Assembly: GCF_002043095.1 (NCBI RefSeq)
Contig: NZ_MVOC01000019.1
Location: 1 to 47,385, forward strand
Direction of reading: 5' to 3'
Length of the DNA: 47,385 nucleotides
Origin: Mycobacterium sp. AT1
GTDB lineage: Bacteria; Actinomycetota; Actinomycetes; Mycobacteriales; Mycobacteriaceae
The notes below the pieces were generated by a model. It saw only the letters and a list, made by a program, of their open reading frames with translations, did not search any database and was not told the DNA's origin. Shown piece by piece: positions 26,555-35,126 of the stretch (position 1 is the stretch's first letter; each line of letters starts with the position of its first letter). Made by a program: the position numbers and the translations under genes.

Positions 26555-26565
26555 CGCGCCAACGG

Positions 26566-27969
26566 TTAGCCCTGCACCAGCCCGAGAAGTGCGTTCTCGA
26601 TGACCTCCGGCAGCGCGGGATGGATCCAATACTGGTTCTCGGCAACCTCTTTCGCGGTCTGCCCGAAGGTCATCGCCTGGATCACCGGCTGGATGATCGA
26701 CGACGCCTGGTGGCCCATGACGTGGGCGCCGAGGATCTTGCCTGTCGCCCGGTCGCCGATCAGTTTGACCAGGCCGTGCTCGTCCTCCATCGCCCAGCCG
26801 TAGGCGGTGTCGCCAAATTTCTGCACCTTGGTCACCACGTCGTATCCGTCGGCTCTGGCTTCGTCCTCGGTCATGCCCACCATCGCGACCTGGGGATCGG
26901 TGAACACCGCCGACGGCACGAAGCGGTGATCGGAGGCGCGCATCGACTCGGTGTCGTCCCAGTCGAGCAACAGATTGTGCCGCACGACCCGCATCTCGTG
27001 GTTGGCGACGTGTTTGAGCTGATACGCCGACGAGACGTCGCCGAGCGCGAAGATGCCACGCGCGGAGGTCCTTTGAAATTCGTCGACCACCACCATGCCC
27101 GAGTCGTCGACCTCGACGCCGGCCAGCTCCGCGTCGAGCTGATCCCCATTCGGCACCCGCCCGGTGGCGACCAGCAGCATGTCGGCCTCGATGGTCTTGC
27201 CGTCGTCGAGCTCGAGCACGCAGCCACCGTCGCGTTGCCGCACTCCGACCACGTTCTCGTGGGTGCGCAAATCCCACTTCTCCGTGGCGAGGTCGGTGAA
27301 CGGATGGCAGATCGACTCGTCGCAGTGGGTCAACAGACCGTAACCGCGGACCACGATCGTGACGCGCACGCCCAAGGCGGAGAAGACGTGCGCGAACTCC
27401 GCAGCCACGAAACCGCCGCCCACGATCACCAAGTGTTCGGGAAGCTCGGCGATCCGCATCACGTCGTCACTGGTGTGGTACTCGACGCCGCACTCGGCGA
27501 TGGCCGGCGGAACGTGCACCCGCGAGCCCGCGGCGATGACCACCTTGTCGGCGGTGAACTCGTCGCCGTCGTCGGTGCGCAACGTGTACCGGCCGTCGGC
27601 CTGCGTTGGGCCGAACCTGGTGTGGCTGGCATACACCCGCACGTTGGGCAGGCCGCGCTTGTACCGTTCGCCGCCCGCCGCGATCGGGTCGATACGCCGA
27701 TCGAAGACGCGGTCGACGATGTCGGACCACCGGACCTTGTCGATCGTCGAGTCGATGCCGTACCGGGCGCTGTGCCGGATGGTCTCGGCGACCTCTGCGG
27801 CGTAGACGAACATCTTGGTGGGGATGCACCCGACGTTGAGGCAGGTGCCACCGAAGGTGCCCTGCTCGCAGATCGCCACCCGCATGTCGCCGTACCTGGG
27901 GTCGACGCCCGGGTCGGGGATGCTGTTGCCAGACCCCGTGCCGATGATTGCCAGATCGAAGTGTTCCAC
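26566..27969 (-). CDS. mtr: Mycothione reductase
   Basis: Mtr reduces mycothiol disulfide with NADPH and keeps the actinobacterial thiol pool reduced. The 467-residue flavoprotein disulfide reductase has the FAD motif IIGTGSGNSIPD, the redox-active pair Cys43 and Cys48 in GGTCLNVGCIPTK, and a pyridine-nucleotide site IVGGGFVAAEFAHVF. The C-terminal His-Glu pair is in WIHPALPEV. GSGNS rather than GxGPGG is typical of Mtr. The GTG at 27969 follows the upstream hydrolase stop by 4 bases, so the two are co-transcribed. In-frame codons further upstream are antisense-like shadow sequence inside the hydrolase gene. Confidence 0.95.
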   Translation of the reverse strand: MEHFDLAIIGTGSGNSIPDPGVDPRYGDMRVAICEQGTFGGTCLNVGCIPTKMFVYAAEVAETIRHSARYGIDSTIDKVRWSDIVDRVFDRRIDPIAAGGERYKRGLPNVRVYASHTRFGPTQADGRYTLRTDDGDEFTADKVVIAAGSRVHVPPAIAECGVEYHTSDDVMRIAELPEHLVIVGGGFVAAEFAHVFSALGVRVTIVVRGYGLLTHCDESICHPFTDLATEKWDLRTHENVVGVRQRDGGCVLELDDGKTIEADMLLVATGRVPNGDQLDAELAGVEVDDSGMVVVDEFQRTSARGIFALGDVSSAYQLKHVANHEMRVVRHNLLLDWDDTESMRASDHRFVPSAVFTDPQVAMVGMTEDEARADGYDVVTKVQKFGDTAYGWAMEDEHGLVKLIGDRATGKILGAHVMGHQASSIIQPVIQAMTFGQTAKEVAENQYWIHPALPEVIENALLGLVQG

Positions 27970-27973
27970 GTAA

Positions 27974-29020
27974 TTAGTCCCGTCCGAAATTCGTTGTCGT
28001 GCTCCGAGAGTCGGAGCCCAGATAGTCGTCGAGCCAACGCGCCAGCTCGCTGTAGGCAGCCGCGCGAGGCTCGGCCAGCGACAGGAAGACGTCGTGCTTG
28101 GCGTCGGTGATCGGTGCGATGGTCTGACGGTTCCCGACGCAGCCGGCCCAGCGCGCGATCTGCGCGACGTCGAGGACGGCGTCGCCGCGTTGGATCGCCT
28201 CGGGATGGGGGGCTTCGGCGACGGAATGGTCGGATCGCAGCAGCAGATTGGGCACGCCGACGTCGAGACCGCGGTGCAGCTTCGCCTGACCGCGGCGGAT
28301 CGCGTTGATCCAGCCAAACGTGACGGGGAACCCGCCGAGCGGCTTCAGCTCGAGGTCGTAGTCGAATTCGCCGGCGTAGTCACGATGCAGCGTGGTGCCG
28401 TAGCCGCCGGGGGTGGGCTTGCGGATCACCTGCCGCTTGCGGAGCCGGGCCAGTGCGATCAGTGCCGCCGACGTCGGCGCGGTGCGCAAGATCGCAGGCC
28501 CGTGCAGGTCGAAGAACGGGCTGTTGAGCACCAGCCCTCCGATGTGCGCCGCCTGCCCGCGCTCCCGAAGCCGGTCCAACCACAGGGTGGCGATGAGCCC
28601 GCCAGCCGAATGTCCGTAGACGCAGACCCGAGGCGGGTCGGCGGGGGAGTCGACGGCGTCGCGGGCGATCAGCGCCAGCGCACGATCCAATTCACCGTCG
28701 TAGCGGGTCAGGTCTGTGGTGAAGTGCGGCGTCTGCCCCTCGCGGCGTGAGCGGCCGCACTTGTGCAGATCCAACGCGTAGAACCGGAAGCCGCGATCGG
28801 CGAAGTGGTCGGCCAGCTCGGTGTTGAAGAAGTAATCGGTGTACCCGTGCAGCGCCAGCACCGCATGCGGGCCGCTACCCGCCTCGCCGCGCCGGACCAG
28901 CGTGGCGAACAGCTGACCCTCGCCGTCCGGATCGGGGCCGAGCGGCAGGGTTTGCTGCCAGTACCCGGGAAGGACGTCGGGTTGCCACACGGGCTCCTCG
29001 CCGGGTTCCCTCGGTGTCAC
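27974..29020 (-). CDS. Alpha/beta hydrolase, serine lysophospholipase-like (Rv2854-type)
   Basis: The 348-residue cytosolic hydrolase has a nucleophile elbow GHSAGG (in VCVYGHSAGGLIATLWL), an oxyanion/early-strand region LALHGYTDYFFNTELADHF, and a late His in ITDAKHDVFLS. The FYALDLHKCGRS segment and overall length suit the Hydrolase_4 (monoglyceride lipase or lysophospholipase) group. The GTG at 29020 is chosen because a TAGAGT box lies 7 bases upstream on this strand and the protein begins at the normal point; the open frame runs far upstream. It is the first gene of a two-gene operon with mtr, as in M. tuberculosis. The natural substrate is unknown. Confidence 0.88.
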   Translation of the reverse strand: MTPREPGEEPVWQPDVLPGYWQQTLPLGPDPDGEGQLFATLVRRGEAGSGPHAVLALHGYTDYFFNTELADHFADRGFRFYALDLHKCGRSRREGQTPHFTTDLTRYDGELDRALALIARDAVDSPADPPRVCVYGHSAGGLIATLWLDRLRERGQAAHIGGLVLNSPFFDLHGPAILRTAPTSAALIALARLRKRQVIRKPTPGGYGTTLHRDYAGEFDYDLELKPLGGFPVTFGWINAIRRGQAKLHRGLDVGVPNLLLRSDHSVAEAPHPEAIQRGDAVLDVAQIARWAGCVGNRQTIAPITDAKHDVFLSLAEPRAAAYSELARWLDDYLGSDSRSTTTNFGRD

Positions 29021-29027
29021 GGCCTCA

Positions 29028-29033
29028 ACTCTA
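29028..29033 (-). promoter_or_regulatory. -10 box (TAGAGT) placed for the leaderless hydrolase-mtr operon
   Basis: On the minus strand TAGAGT is followed by 7 bases and the GTG at 29020. No Shine-Dalgarno is present. The 147-base gap also must hold the mqo promoter; TGGTAAATCT near 29113-29122 is a weak candidate for it. Confidence 0.45.
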
Positions 29034-29167
29034 GGCGGACGTCGACCCGTCACGGCGGGGCGGCAGGGGTGTCGGCCGACGGAATGCGCCCGACGCGCAG
29101 GGGATAACCTGGTAAATCTGAAAGCCGTGACGAGCGGAGTTCGCGACCACGAAGGGTCCAGGATCAC

Positions 29168-30673
29168 GTGTCTGAGGTAGCCAAGACCGACGTCGTGCTG
29201 GTGGGGGCGGGCATCATGAGCGCCACGCTCGCCACTCTGCTCAAGCTGATGGAGCCCGACTGGTCCATCACGCTGGTGGAGCGGCTCGACGGTGCCGCCG
29301 CCGAGAGCAGCGATCCGTGGAACAACGCAGGCACGGGGCACTCCGCGTTGTGTGAGTTGAACTACACCCCGCAACGGGCCGACGGCACGGTCGAGATCGC
29401 CAAGGCCGTCCACGTCAACGAGCAGTTTCAGGTGTCGCGCCAGTTCTGGGCACACGCGGTGGAGAACGGCGTCATCCCCGACGTCCGCAGCTTCCTCAAC
29501 CCGATCCCGCACGTCAGCTTCGTGCACGGCGCCAAGCATCTCGACTACCTCAAGCGCCGCCGCGAAACGTTGGTGACCAACCCGCTGTTCGCGACGATGG
29601 AGTACGTCGACTCAACCGACGAGTTCGCCCGTCGGTTGCCCCTGATGGCCGCCAAGCGCGACTTCTCGGAGCCCGTCGCGCTGAACTGGACCCAGGACGG
29701 CACCGACGTCAACTTCGGTTCCCTGACGCGGCAGCTGATCGGCTACGCCGTCGAACGCGGCATGACGACGCTGTTCGGCCACGAGGTGCGTGACCTCGCC
29801 AAGGAATCCGACGGCAGCTGGACGCTCAAGGTCACCAACCGACGCACCCACCAAAAGCGCAAGATCAACGCCAAGTTCGTGTTCGTCGGTGCCGGTGGCG
29901 GCGCCCTTCCGCTGCTGCAGAAGTCGGGCATCGATGAGGCCAAGGGCTTCGGCGGCTTCCCGGTCGGCGGCCAGTGGCTGCGCACCGGGAACCACGAGCT
30001 GGCCGCCCAGCACCAGGCCAAGGTCTACGGCGCCCCGCCGCTGGGAGCTCCGCCGATGTCCGTGCCGCACTTGGACACTCGCATCATCAACGGCCGGTCC
30101 TACCTGCTGTTCGGCCCGTTCGCCGGGTGGTCGCCGAAGTTCCTCAAGCAGGGCAAGGTCACCGATCTGCCGTTCTCGGTCAAGCCGAACAACCTCGGCT
30201 CGATGCTCGGGGTCGGCCTCACCGAGATGAGCCTGGTCAAGTACCTGGTCGGTCAACTGGCCCTCAGCGAAGCCGACCGGGTGGACGCGCTTCGTGAATT
30301 CGCGCCCGGCGCAATCGATTCCGATTGGGAGCTCGACATCGCGGGACAGCGCGTCCAGGTGATCCGGAAGAAGGGCGCCGGTGGCGTGCTGGAATTCGGC
30401 ACCACGGTGCTCTCGGCGGCCGACGGCAGCATCGCCGGTCTGCTCGGCGCTTCGCCCGGCGCGTCGACGGCCGTTCCGGCGATGTTCGACGTCCTTGAAC
30501 GATGCTTTCCCGACCGGTTCCCGTCGTGGCAGCCCAAGATCAAGGAGATGGTGCCGTCGTTCGGCACCCAGCTGTCCGGCGACCCCAAGCTCTTCGGCGA
30601 AGTGTGGGACTGGGGTACCAAGGTGCTCAAGCTCGACCACAAGGCCACGGACGTGCCCGCGGTCCCCGTATGA
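29168..30673 (+). CDS. mqo: Malate:quinone oxidoreductase
   Basis: Mqo is an FAD-dependent peripheral membrane enzyme that oxidises malate to oxaloacetate and passes electrons to menaquinone. It complements or replaces malate dehydrogenase in the citric acid cycle. The 501-residue protein opens with the dinucleotide-binding [17 protein letters not shown]. It shows family strings [36 protein letters not shown] and [15 protein letters not shown]. The GTG at 29168 is set by the flavin motif at residues 9-25. It is divergent from the hydrolase-mtr operon and is followed after 10 bases by a GNAT gene. It corresponds to Rv2852c. Confidence 0.96.
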   Translation: MSEVAKTDVVLVGAGIMSATLATLLKLMEPDWSITLVERLDGAAAESSDPWNNAGTGHSALCELNYTPQRADGTVEIAKAVHVNEQFQVSRQFWAHAVENGVIPDVRSFLNPIPHVSFVHGAKHLDYLKRRRETLVTNPLFATMEYVDSTDEFARRLPLMAAKRDFSEPVALNWTQDGTDVNFGSLTRQLIGYAVERGMTTLFGHEVRDLAKESDGSWTLKVTNRRTHQKRKINAKFVFVGAGGGALPLLQKSGIDEAKGFGGFPVGGQWLRTGNHELAAQHQAKVYGAPPLGAPPMSVPHLDTRIINGRSYLLFGPFAGWSPKFLKQGKVTDLPFSVKPNNLGSMLGVGLTEMSLVKYLVGQLALSEADRVDALREFAPGAIDSDWELDIAGQRVQVIRKKGAGGVLEFGTTVLSAADGSIAGLLGASPGASTAVPAMFDVLERCFPDRFPSWQPKIKEMVPSFGTQLSGDPKLFGEVWDWGTKVLKLDHKATDVPAVPV

Positions 30674-30683
30674 CGGTGGCGCC

Positions 30684-31151
30684 GTGACCGTCTCGCCGCG
30701 CCGTAGCTGGGCGAAGGACCTGGACGCCGCGACGCTCTACGAGCTGCTGAAGCTTCGGGTTGAGGTGTTCGTCGTCGAGCAGGCCACGCCGTACCCCGAG
30801 CTGGACGGACGGGACCTGCTTGCCGAGACGCGACACTTCTGGCTCGAGGATTCCGACGGCAAGGTGGTCTCGACCCTGCGGTTGATGGAGGAACATCCCG
30901 GCGGCGAGAAGGTCTTTCGGATCGGTCGGGTCTGCACCAGGCGAAGCGACCGAGGCCACGGCCACACCAGCCGGCTGATGCAGGCCGCACTCGCCGAGGT
31001 CGGCGACGACCCCTGCCGCATCGACGCCCAGACCTACCTCGTGGACATGTACGCCAAGCACGGCTTCGTCCCCGACGGAGACGAGTTCCTCGACGACGGG
31101 ATTCCGCACCTCCCCATGTTGCGGCGCAGTGGTCTTCATGGGGCAAGCTGA
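30684..31151 (+). CDS. ElaA-like GNAT N-acetyltransferase
   Basis: The 155-residue single-domain GNAT starts with LYELLKLRVEVFVVEQATPYPELDGRD, the ElaA-family hallmark. A pyrophosphate-binding loop follows (RIGRVCTRRSDRGHGHTSRLM), and it ends with AQTYLVDMYAKHGFVPDGDEFLDDGIPH. The GTG at 30684 lies 10 bases after mqo; the frame is open far upstream inside mqo, which is shadow. It corresponds to Rv2851c. The substrate is unknown. It is tightly packed between mqo and the chelatase gene (6-base gap), so it is probably co-transcribed with one or both. Confidence 0.88.
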   Translation: MTVSPRRSWAKDLDAATLYELLKLRVEVFVVEQATPYPELDGRDLLAETRHFWLEDSDGKVVSTLRLMEEHPGGEKVFRIGRVCTRRSDRGHGHTSRLMQAALAEVGDDPCRIDAQTYLVDMYAKHGFVPDGDEFLDDGIPHLPMLRRSGLHGAS

Positions 31152-31157
31152 GAGGCG

Positions 31158-33071
31158 ATGACGACTTCACTTCCGACGCCATATCCCTTCTCCGCACTCG
31201 TTGGTCAGGATCAGCTGAGGCTCGCGCTCATTCTGTGCGCGGTGCGGCCAGAGATCGGCGGCGTGCTGATCCGCGGCGAGAAGGGGACTGCCAAGTCGAC
31301 TGCCGTTCGGGCGTTGGCGTCGGTACTCGCCGACGTCGACGAGGGAGCCCGCCTCGTCGAGCTGCCGATCGGTGCCACGGAGGACAGGGTCGTCGGATCG
31401 CTGGACCTGCAGCGCGTACTCCGCGACGGCGAACACGCCTTCTCGCCGGGCCTGCTGGCGCGGGCGCACGGCGGCGTGCTCTACGTCGACGAGGTCAACC
31501 TGTTGCACGACCATCTGGTCGACGTGCTCCTCGACGCGGCCGCGATGGGTCGGGTCCACGTCGAGCGCGACGGTGTCTCGCACAGCCACGAGGCCCGGTT
31601 CATGCTCGTCGGCACCATGAACCCCGAAGAGGGTGAGCTGCGGCCCCAGCTGCTGGACCGATTTGGCCTGACCGTGGACGTCCGCGCGTCCCGCGACGTG
31701 GACACCAGGGTCGAGGTGATCCGGCGCCGCATGGACTTCGAAGCCGATCCCGACGGTTTCGCCGCCCGATACGCCGACGGAGACGTCGACCTGGCCCGTC
31801 GGATTGCGCTTGCGCGCGCGATGGTGTCCTCGATCGTGTTGCCGGACAGTGAATTACGTCGGATTGCGGCGCTGTGTGCGTCGTTCGACGTGGACGGGAT
31901 GCGCGCGGACCTGGTGGTCGCGCGGACTGCGGTGGCGCATGCCGCGTGGCGTGGCGGAGAGCGGGTCGAGGAGCAGGACGTCCGCGTCGCCGCCGAACTC
32001 GCGCTGCCCCACCGTCGTCGCCGCGACCCGTTCGACGACCCGGGCCTGGATCAAGACCGGCTCGACGAGGCGATGAGCCAGGCCGGCGAGGCCGCCGACG
32101 AGCCGGGGCCGGACCCGGAGCCCGGACCGGATCACGAGCCGGAACCCGAGCCCGACCCGCCGGGTGGCGGCGGGGGAGAGGCGCCGGAGTCCTCCGAATC
32201 CGAGGCGTCGAGCGGTCCTGCGCAGCAGCGCAATTCGCCGTCGTCCACACCGCGGCCCAACGACGCGCCCGCGGCCACGTTCCGCGCGAAGGCCCTCGTG
32301 GTGCCCGGAGTCGGCGAGGGTGCTCCCGGCCGTCGGTCCCGGGCCCGCAACCGCACCGGCACACCGATCGCCGCGACCGACGATCCGCAGGCCGGTCACG
32401 GGCTGCACGTCTTCGGTACCCTGCTGGCCGCCGCCGAACGTCAAACCCGACCGGGCCGGCCACGGCTGGGTCCCGCTGATCTGCGCCGCTCGATCCGCGA
32501 GGGCAGGGAAGGCAACCTGGTCATCTTCCTCGTCGACGCATCGGGGTCGATGGCGGCGCGAGACCGGCTCTCGGCGGTCGGCGGCGCGACCATGTCGCTG
32601 CTTCGCGACGCCTATCAGCGTCGCGACAAGGTCGCCGTGATCACCTTCCGCGGCGCCCAGGCGCAGGTGTTGCTTCCGCCGACCACGTCTGTGCACATCG
32701 CGGGCCGGCGCCTGGCCCGCTTCGACACCGGCGGCAAGACACCACTGGCCCAGGGGTTGCTCGCGGCCAAGGACGTGGTGGTCAGGGAGAAGGCGCGCGA
32801 CCGCGCGCGGCGCAGTCTGGTGGTGGTCCTCACCGACGGCAGGGCGACCGGCGGACCCGACCCGCTCGGACGAGCCCGCACCGCGGCGGCGATGCTCCTG
32901 GCGGAGGGCGCGGCGGCCGTGGTGGTCGACTGCGAAACCTCTTATGTGCGTTTGGGTTTGGCCGAGGTGCTGGCCACCCAGCTTGAAGCGCCCGCGGTTC
33001 GGCTCGCGGAGCTGCGCGCGGACGGTCTGACCCGGTTGGTCCGATCGCATTCCGGCGACCGCGCCGCCTGA
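31158..33071 (+). CDS. Magnesium/cobalt chelatase subunit, ChlI-ChlD fusion (AAA+ and VWA)
   Basis: The 637-residue protein fuses a ChlI/BchI AAA+ ATPase to a ChlD-type von Willebrand A domain. Walker A is GEKGTAKST near residue 39, and YVDEVNLL is the Walker B region. A central acidic Pro/Glu-rich linker (about residues 310-370) leads to the VWA domain, with MIDAS motif DASGSM and later GGKTPLAQG and LTDGRATGG. Such subunits energise metal insertion by a large catalytic chelatase subunit. Its neighbours cobO, cobB and cysG suggest service to CobN in cobalamin synthesis rather than to chlorophyll. It corresponds to Rv2850c. cobO begins 22 bases later with a strong GGAGGAG. Confidence 0.92.
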   Translation: MTTSLPTPYPFSALVGQDQLRLALILCAVRPEIGGVLIRGEKGTAKSTAVRALASVLADVDEGARLVELPIGATEDRVVGSLDLQRVLRDGEHAFSPGLLARAHGGVLYVDEVNLLHDHLVDVLLDAAAMGRVHVERDGVSHSHEARFMLVGTMNPEEGELRPQLLDRFGLTVDVRASRDVDTRVEVIRRRMDFEADPDGFAARYADGDVDLARRIALARAMVSSIVLPDSELRRIAALCASFDVDGMRADLVVARTAVAHAAWRGGERVEEQDVRVAAELALPHRRRRDPFDDPGLDQDRLDEAMSQAGEAADEPGPDPEPGPDHEPEPEPDPPGGGGGEAPESSESEASSGPAQQRNSPSSTPRPNDAPAATFRAKALVVPGVGEGAPGRRSRARNRTGTPIAATDDPQAGHGLHVFGTLLAAAERQTRPGRPRLGPADLRRSIREGREGNLVIFLVDASGSMAARDRLSAVGGATMSLLRDAYQRRDKVAVITFRGAQAQVLLPPTTSVHIAGRRLARFDTGGKTPLAQGLLAAKDVVVREKARDRARRSLVVVLTDGRATGGPDPLGRARTAAAMLLAEGAAAVVVDCETSYVRLGLAEVLATQLEAPAVRLAELRADGLTRLVRSHSGDRAA

Positions 33072-33093
33072 TTCGTCACGGAGGAGATGTTCC

Positions 33094-33708
33094 ATGCCAC
33101 AGGGTCAACCAGTCGCCGTCCCGGCCGACGGCCTGACGACGCGGGCTCGTCGCAACGCCCCGTTGTTGGCCGTCCACACCGGCCCTGGCAAGGGCAAGTC
33201 CACCGCGGCGTTCGGGATGGCCCTGCGGGCGTGGAATCAGGGCTTCGACATCGGCGTCTTCCAGTTCGTCAAGAGCGCGAAGTGGAAGGTGGGCGAGGAG
33301 TCCGCATTTCGCGAACTCGGCCGCCTGCACGAGGAGCACGGCGCCGGCGGCCCGGTGGAGTGGCACAAGATGGGCTCCGGATGGTCGTGGTCCAGGAAGC
33401 CCGGCTCGGAGGTGGACCACGCCACCGCGGCGGCCGACGGCTGGGCCGAGATCGCACGCCGCTTGGCCGACGAGCGCCATGACTTCTACGTGCTCGACGA
33501 ATTCACCTACCCGTTGAAGTGGGGGTGGGTGGACGTCGACGAGGTGGTCGAGGTCCTTCTCAACCGGCCCGGCAGGCAACACGTCGTCATCACCGGGCGC
33601 GACGCCCCGCAGCGACTGCTGGACGCCGCCGACCTGGTCACCGAGATGACGAAGGTCAAGCACCCCATGGACGCCGGGCGCAAGGGTCAGCGCGGCATCG
33701 AGTGGTGA
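33094..33708 (+). CDS. cobO: Corrinoid (cob(I)yrinic acid a,c-diamide) adenosyltransferase
   Basis: CobO transfers the 5'-deoxyadenosyl group of ATP to the cobalt of reduced corrinoids. The 204-residue length is standard. The P-loop GPGKGKSTAAFG spans residues 30-41. EWHKMGSGWSWSRK, the LDEFTYPLKWGW segment and HVVITGRDAPQ are typical of the CobA/CobO family. GGAGGAG lies 8 bases before the ATG. The stop overlaps the cobB start by 4 bases (GTGA), so the two are translationally coupled. Confidence 0.97.
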   Translation: MPQGQPVAVPADGLTTRARRNAPLLAVHTGPGKGKSTAAFGMALRAWNQGFDIGVFQFVKSAKWKVGEESAFRELGRLHEEHGAGGPVEWHKMGSGWSWSRKPGSEVDHATAAADGWAEIARRLADERHDFYVLDEFTYPLKWGWVDVDEVVEVLLNRPGRQHVVITGRDAPQRLLDAADLVTEMTKVKHPMDAGRKGQRGIEW

Positions 33709-35126
33709 GCACACCGGCCGTCGTCATCGCCGCACCGTCCTCGGGCAGCGGAAAGACCACCGTGGCGACCGGCCTGATGGGCGCGTTCCGCAGAGCCGGC
33801 CGTACCGTCGCACCGTTCAAGGTCGGGCCCGACTTCATCGACCCCGGCTACCACGCCCTCGCCTCCGGTCGGCCGGGGCGCAACCTTGATCCCGTCCTGG
33901 TCGGCGACGACCTGATCGGCCCGCTCTACCGCCACGGCAGCGACGGCGCCGACCTCGCGGTGGTGGAGGGCGTGATGGGCATGTTCGACGGCCGCATCGA
34001 CCCGAACGCCACCGGGCTCGCCCGCGGTTCGACCGCCCACGTCGCCGGTCTGCTCGGGGCGCCGGTGATCCTGCTGGTCGACGCGCGCGGGCAGAGCCAC
34101 AGCATCGGCGCGGTCGTGCACGGGTTCTCGACGTTCGACAGCTCGATCCACCTGGCCGGCGTCATCCTCAACAGGGTCGGCTCGCCTCGGCACGAGGCGG
34201 TTCTGCGGCAGGGGTGCGAGCAGGCGGGCGTTCCGGTGCTCGGGGCCATCCCGCGGGCCGACGAATTGGCCGTGCCGTCACGGCATCTCGGCCTAGTGAC
34301 GGCGACCGAGCACGGCAGGCACGCCGTCGCGGCCGTCGAGGCGATGACCACGCTGGTGGCCAAGCACGTCGACCTGGCCGCGGTGGCCGCCATTGCCCGG
34401 TCCTACGTCGCCTCCGAGCCGTGGACGCCGACGATCGCCGAACCCGTCGCGGGTCGCGTCACCGTCGCGCTGGCCGCGGGGCGAGCGTTCACCTTCGGCT
34501 ACCCGGAGCACGCGGAGTTGCTCGCCGCCGCAGGCGCGGACGTCGTCGCGTTCGACCCCTTGACCGATCCGCTGCCGTACGACACCGACGCCCTGGTGAT
34601 CCCCGGCGGCTTCCCCGAACAGTTCACCGCGGAGCTCTCCGACAACGAGGTGGTCCGCAGGCAGATCAGGGAGCTTGCGAGCCGTGGTGCTCCCATCCAC
34701 GCGGAATGCGCAGGCCTGACCTACCTGGTCGACGAACTCGACGGGCATCCGATGTGCGGCGTGGTGCCCGGCAGCGCCCGATTCACCGAGCGACTGACGC
34801 TGGGATACCGCGACGCGGTCGCGCTAGGAGACTCGTCCGTGCACCGGGCCGGCGCCCGGGTGGTCGGACACGAGTTCCACCGCACCGCCGTCACGTTCGT
34901 CGGGGAGTGCGAGCCCGCATGGGGCTTCCGCGACGGCGCCGGCGCCACGGTCACCGACGGCGCGGTCACCGTCGGGGTCCACGCCGCCTATCTCCACGCG
35001 CACGCGGCGGCGCACCCGCTGGCGGCCACCCGGTTCGTAGGGTCTGCACTTACCTCTAAGCTCGCCGGGTGCGCACGCGAGGAGCGAGGACATGACTGCG
35101 CACGCGAGGAGCGAGGAATTGACTGA
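33705..35126 (+). CDS. cobB: Cobyrinate/hydrogenobyrinate a,c-diamide synthase
   Basis: CobB amidates the a and c carboxylates of hydrogenobyrinic or cobyrinic acid, using glutamine and ATP. The 473-residue protein has an N-terminal P-loop APSSGSGKTT, PFKVGPDFIDPGYH, and a C-terminal class I glutaminase-like domain with the nucleophile in HAECAGLTYL. The GTG at 33705 overlaps the cobO stop. The last 18 residues are unusual: CAREERG occurs twice because the gene end lies in a 27-base tandem duplication at 35070-35123. The stop overlaps the cysG start region by about 35 bases. The catalytic part is normal; the tail is probably a tolerated extension. Confidence 0.95.
   Translation: MSTPAVVIAAPSSGSGKTTVATGLMGAFRRAGRTVAPFKVGPDFIDPGYHALASGRPGRNLDPVLVGDDLIGPLYRHGSDGADLAVVEGVMGMFDGRIDPNATGLARGSTAHVAGLLGAPVILLVDARGQSHSIGAVVHGFSTFDSSIHLAGVILNRVGSPRHEAVLRQGCEQAGVPVLGAIPRADELAVPSRHLGLVTATEHGRHAVAAVEAMTTLVAKHVDLAAVAAIARSYVASEPWTPTIAEPVAGRVTVALAAGRAFTFGYPEHAELLAAAGADVVAFDPLTDPLPYDTDALVIPGGFPEQFTAELSDNEVVRRQIRELASRGAPIHAECAGLTYLVDELDGHPMCGVVPGSARFTERLTLGYRDAVALGDSSVHRAGARVVGHEFHRTAVTFVGECEPAWGFRDGAGATVTDGAVTVGVHAAYLHAHAAAHPLAATRFVGSALTSKLAGCAREERGHDCAREERGID
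35070..35123 (+). repeat. 27-bp tandem duplication spanning the cobB end and cysG start
   Basis: Two adjacent 27-base units share an identical 21-base core (35070-35090 and 35097-35117). The 6-base tails are CATGAC and ATTGAC, so the second unit differs at three positions. Each unit contains the purine-rich GAGGAGCGAGGA ribosome-binding-like element followed by a potential cysG start: ATG at 35092 in the first, TTG at 35119 in the second. As 27 is divisible by 3, both reading frames are preserved. Confidence 0.9.

Noticed and set aside
27970..28317. N-terminal extension of mycothione reductase
   Set aside because: It overlaps the hydrolase gene and lacks similarity; the FAD motif starts at residue 7 of the 27969 start.
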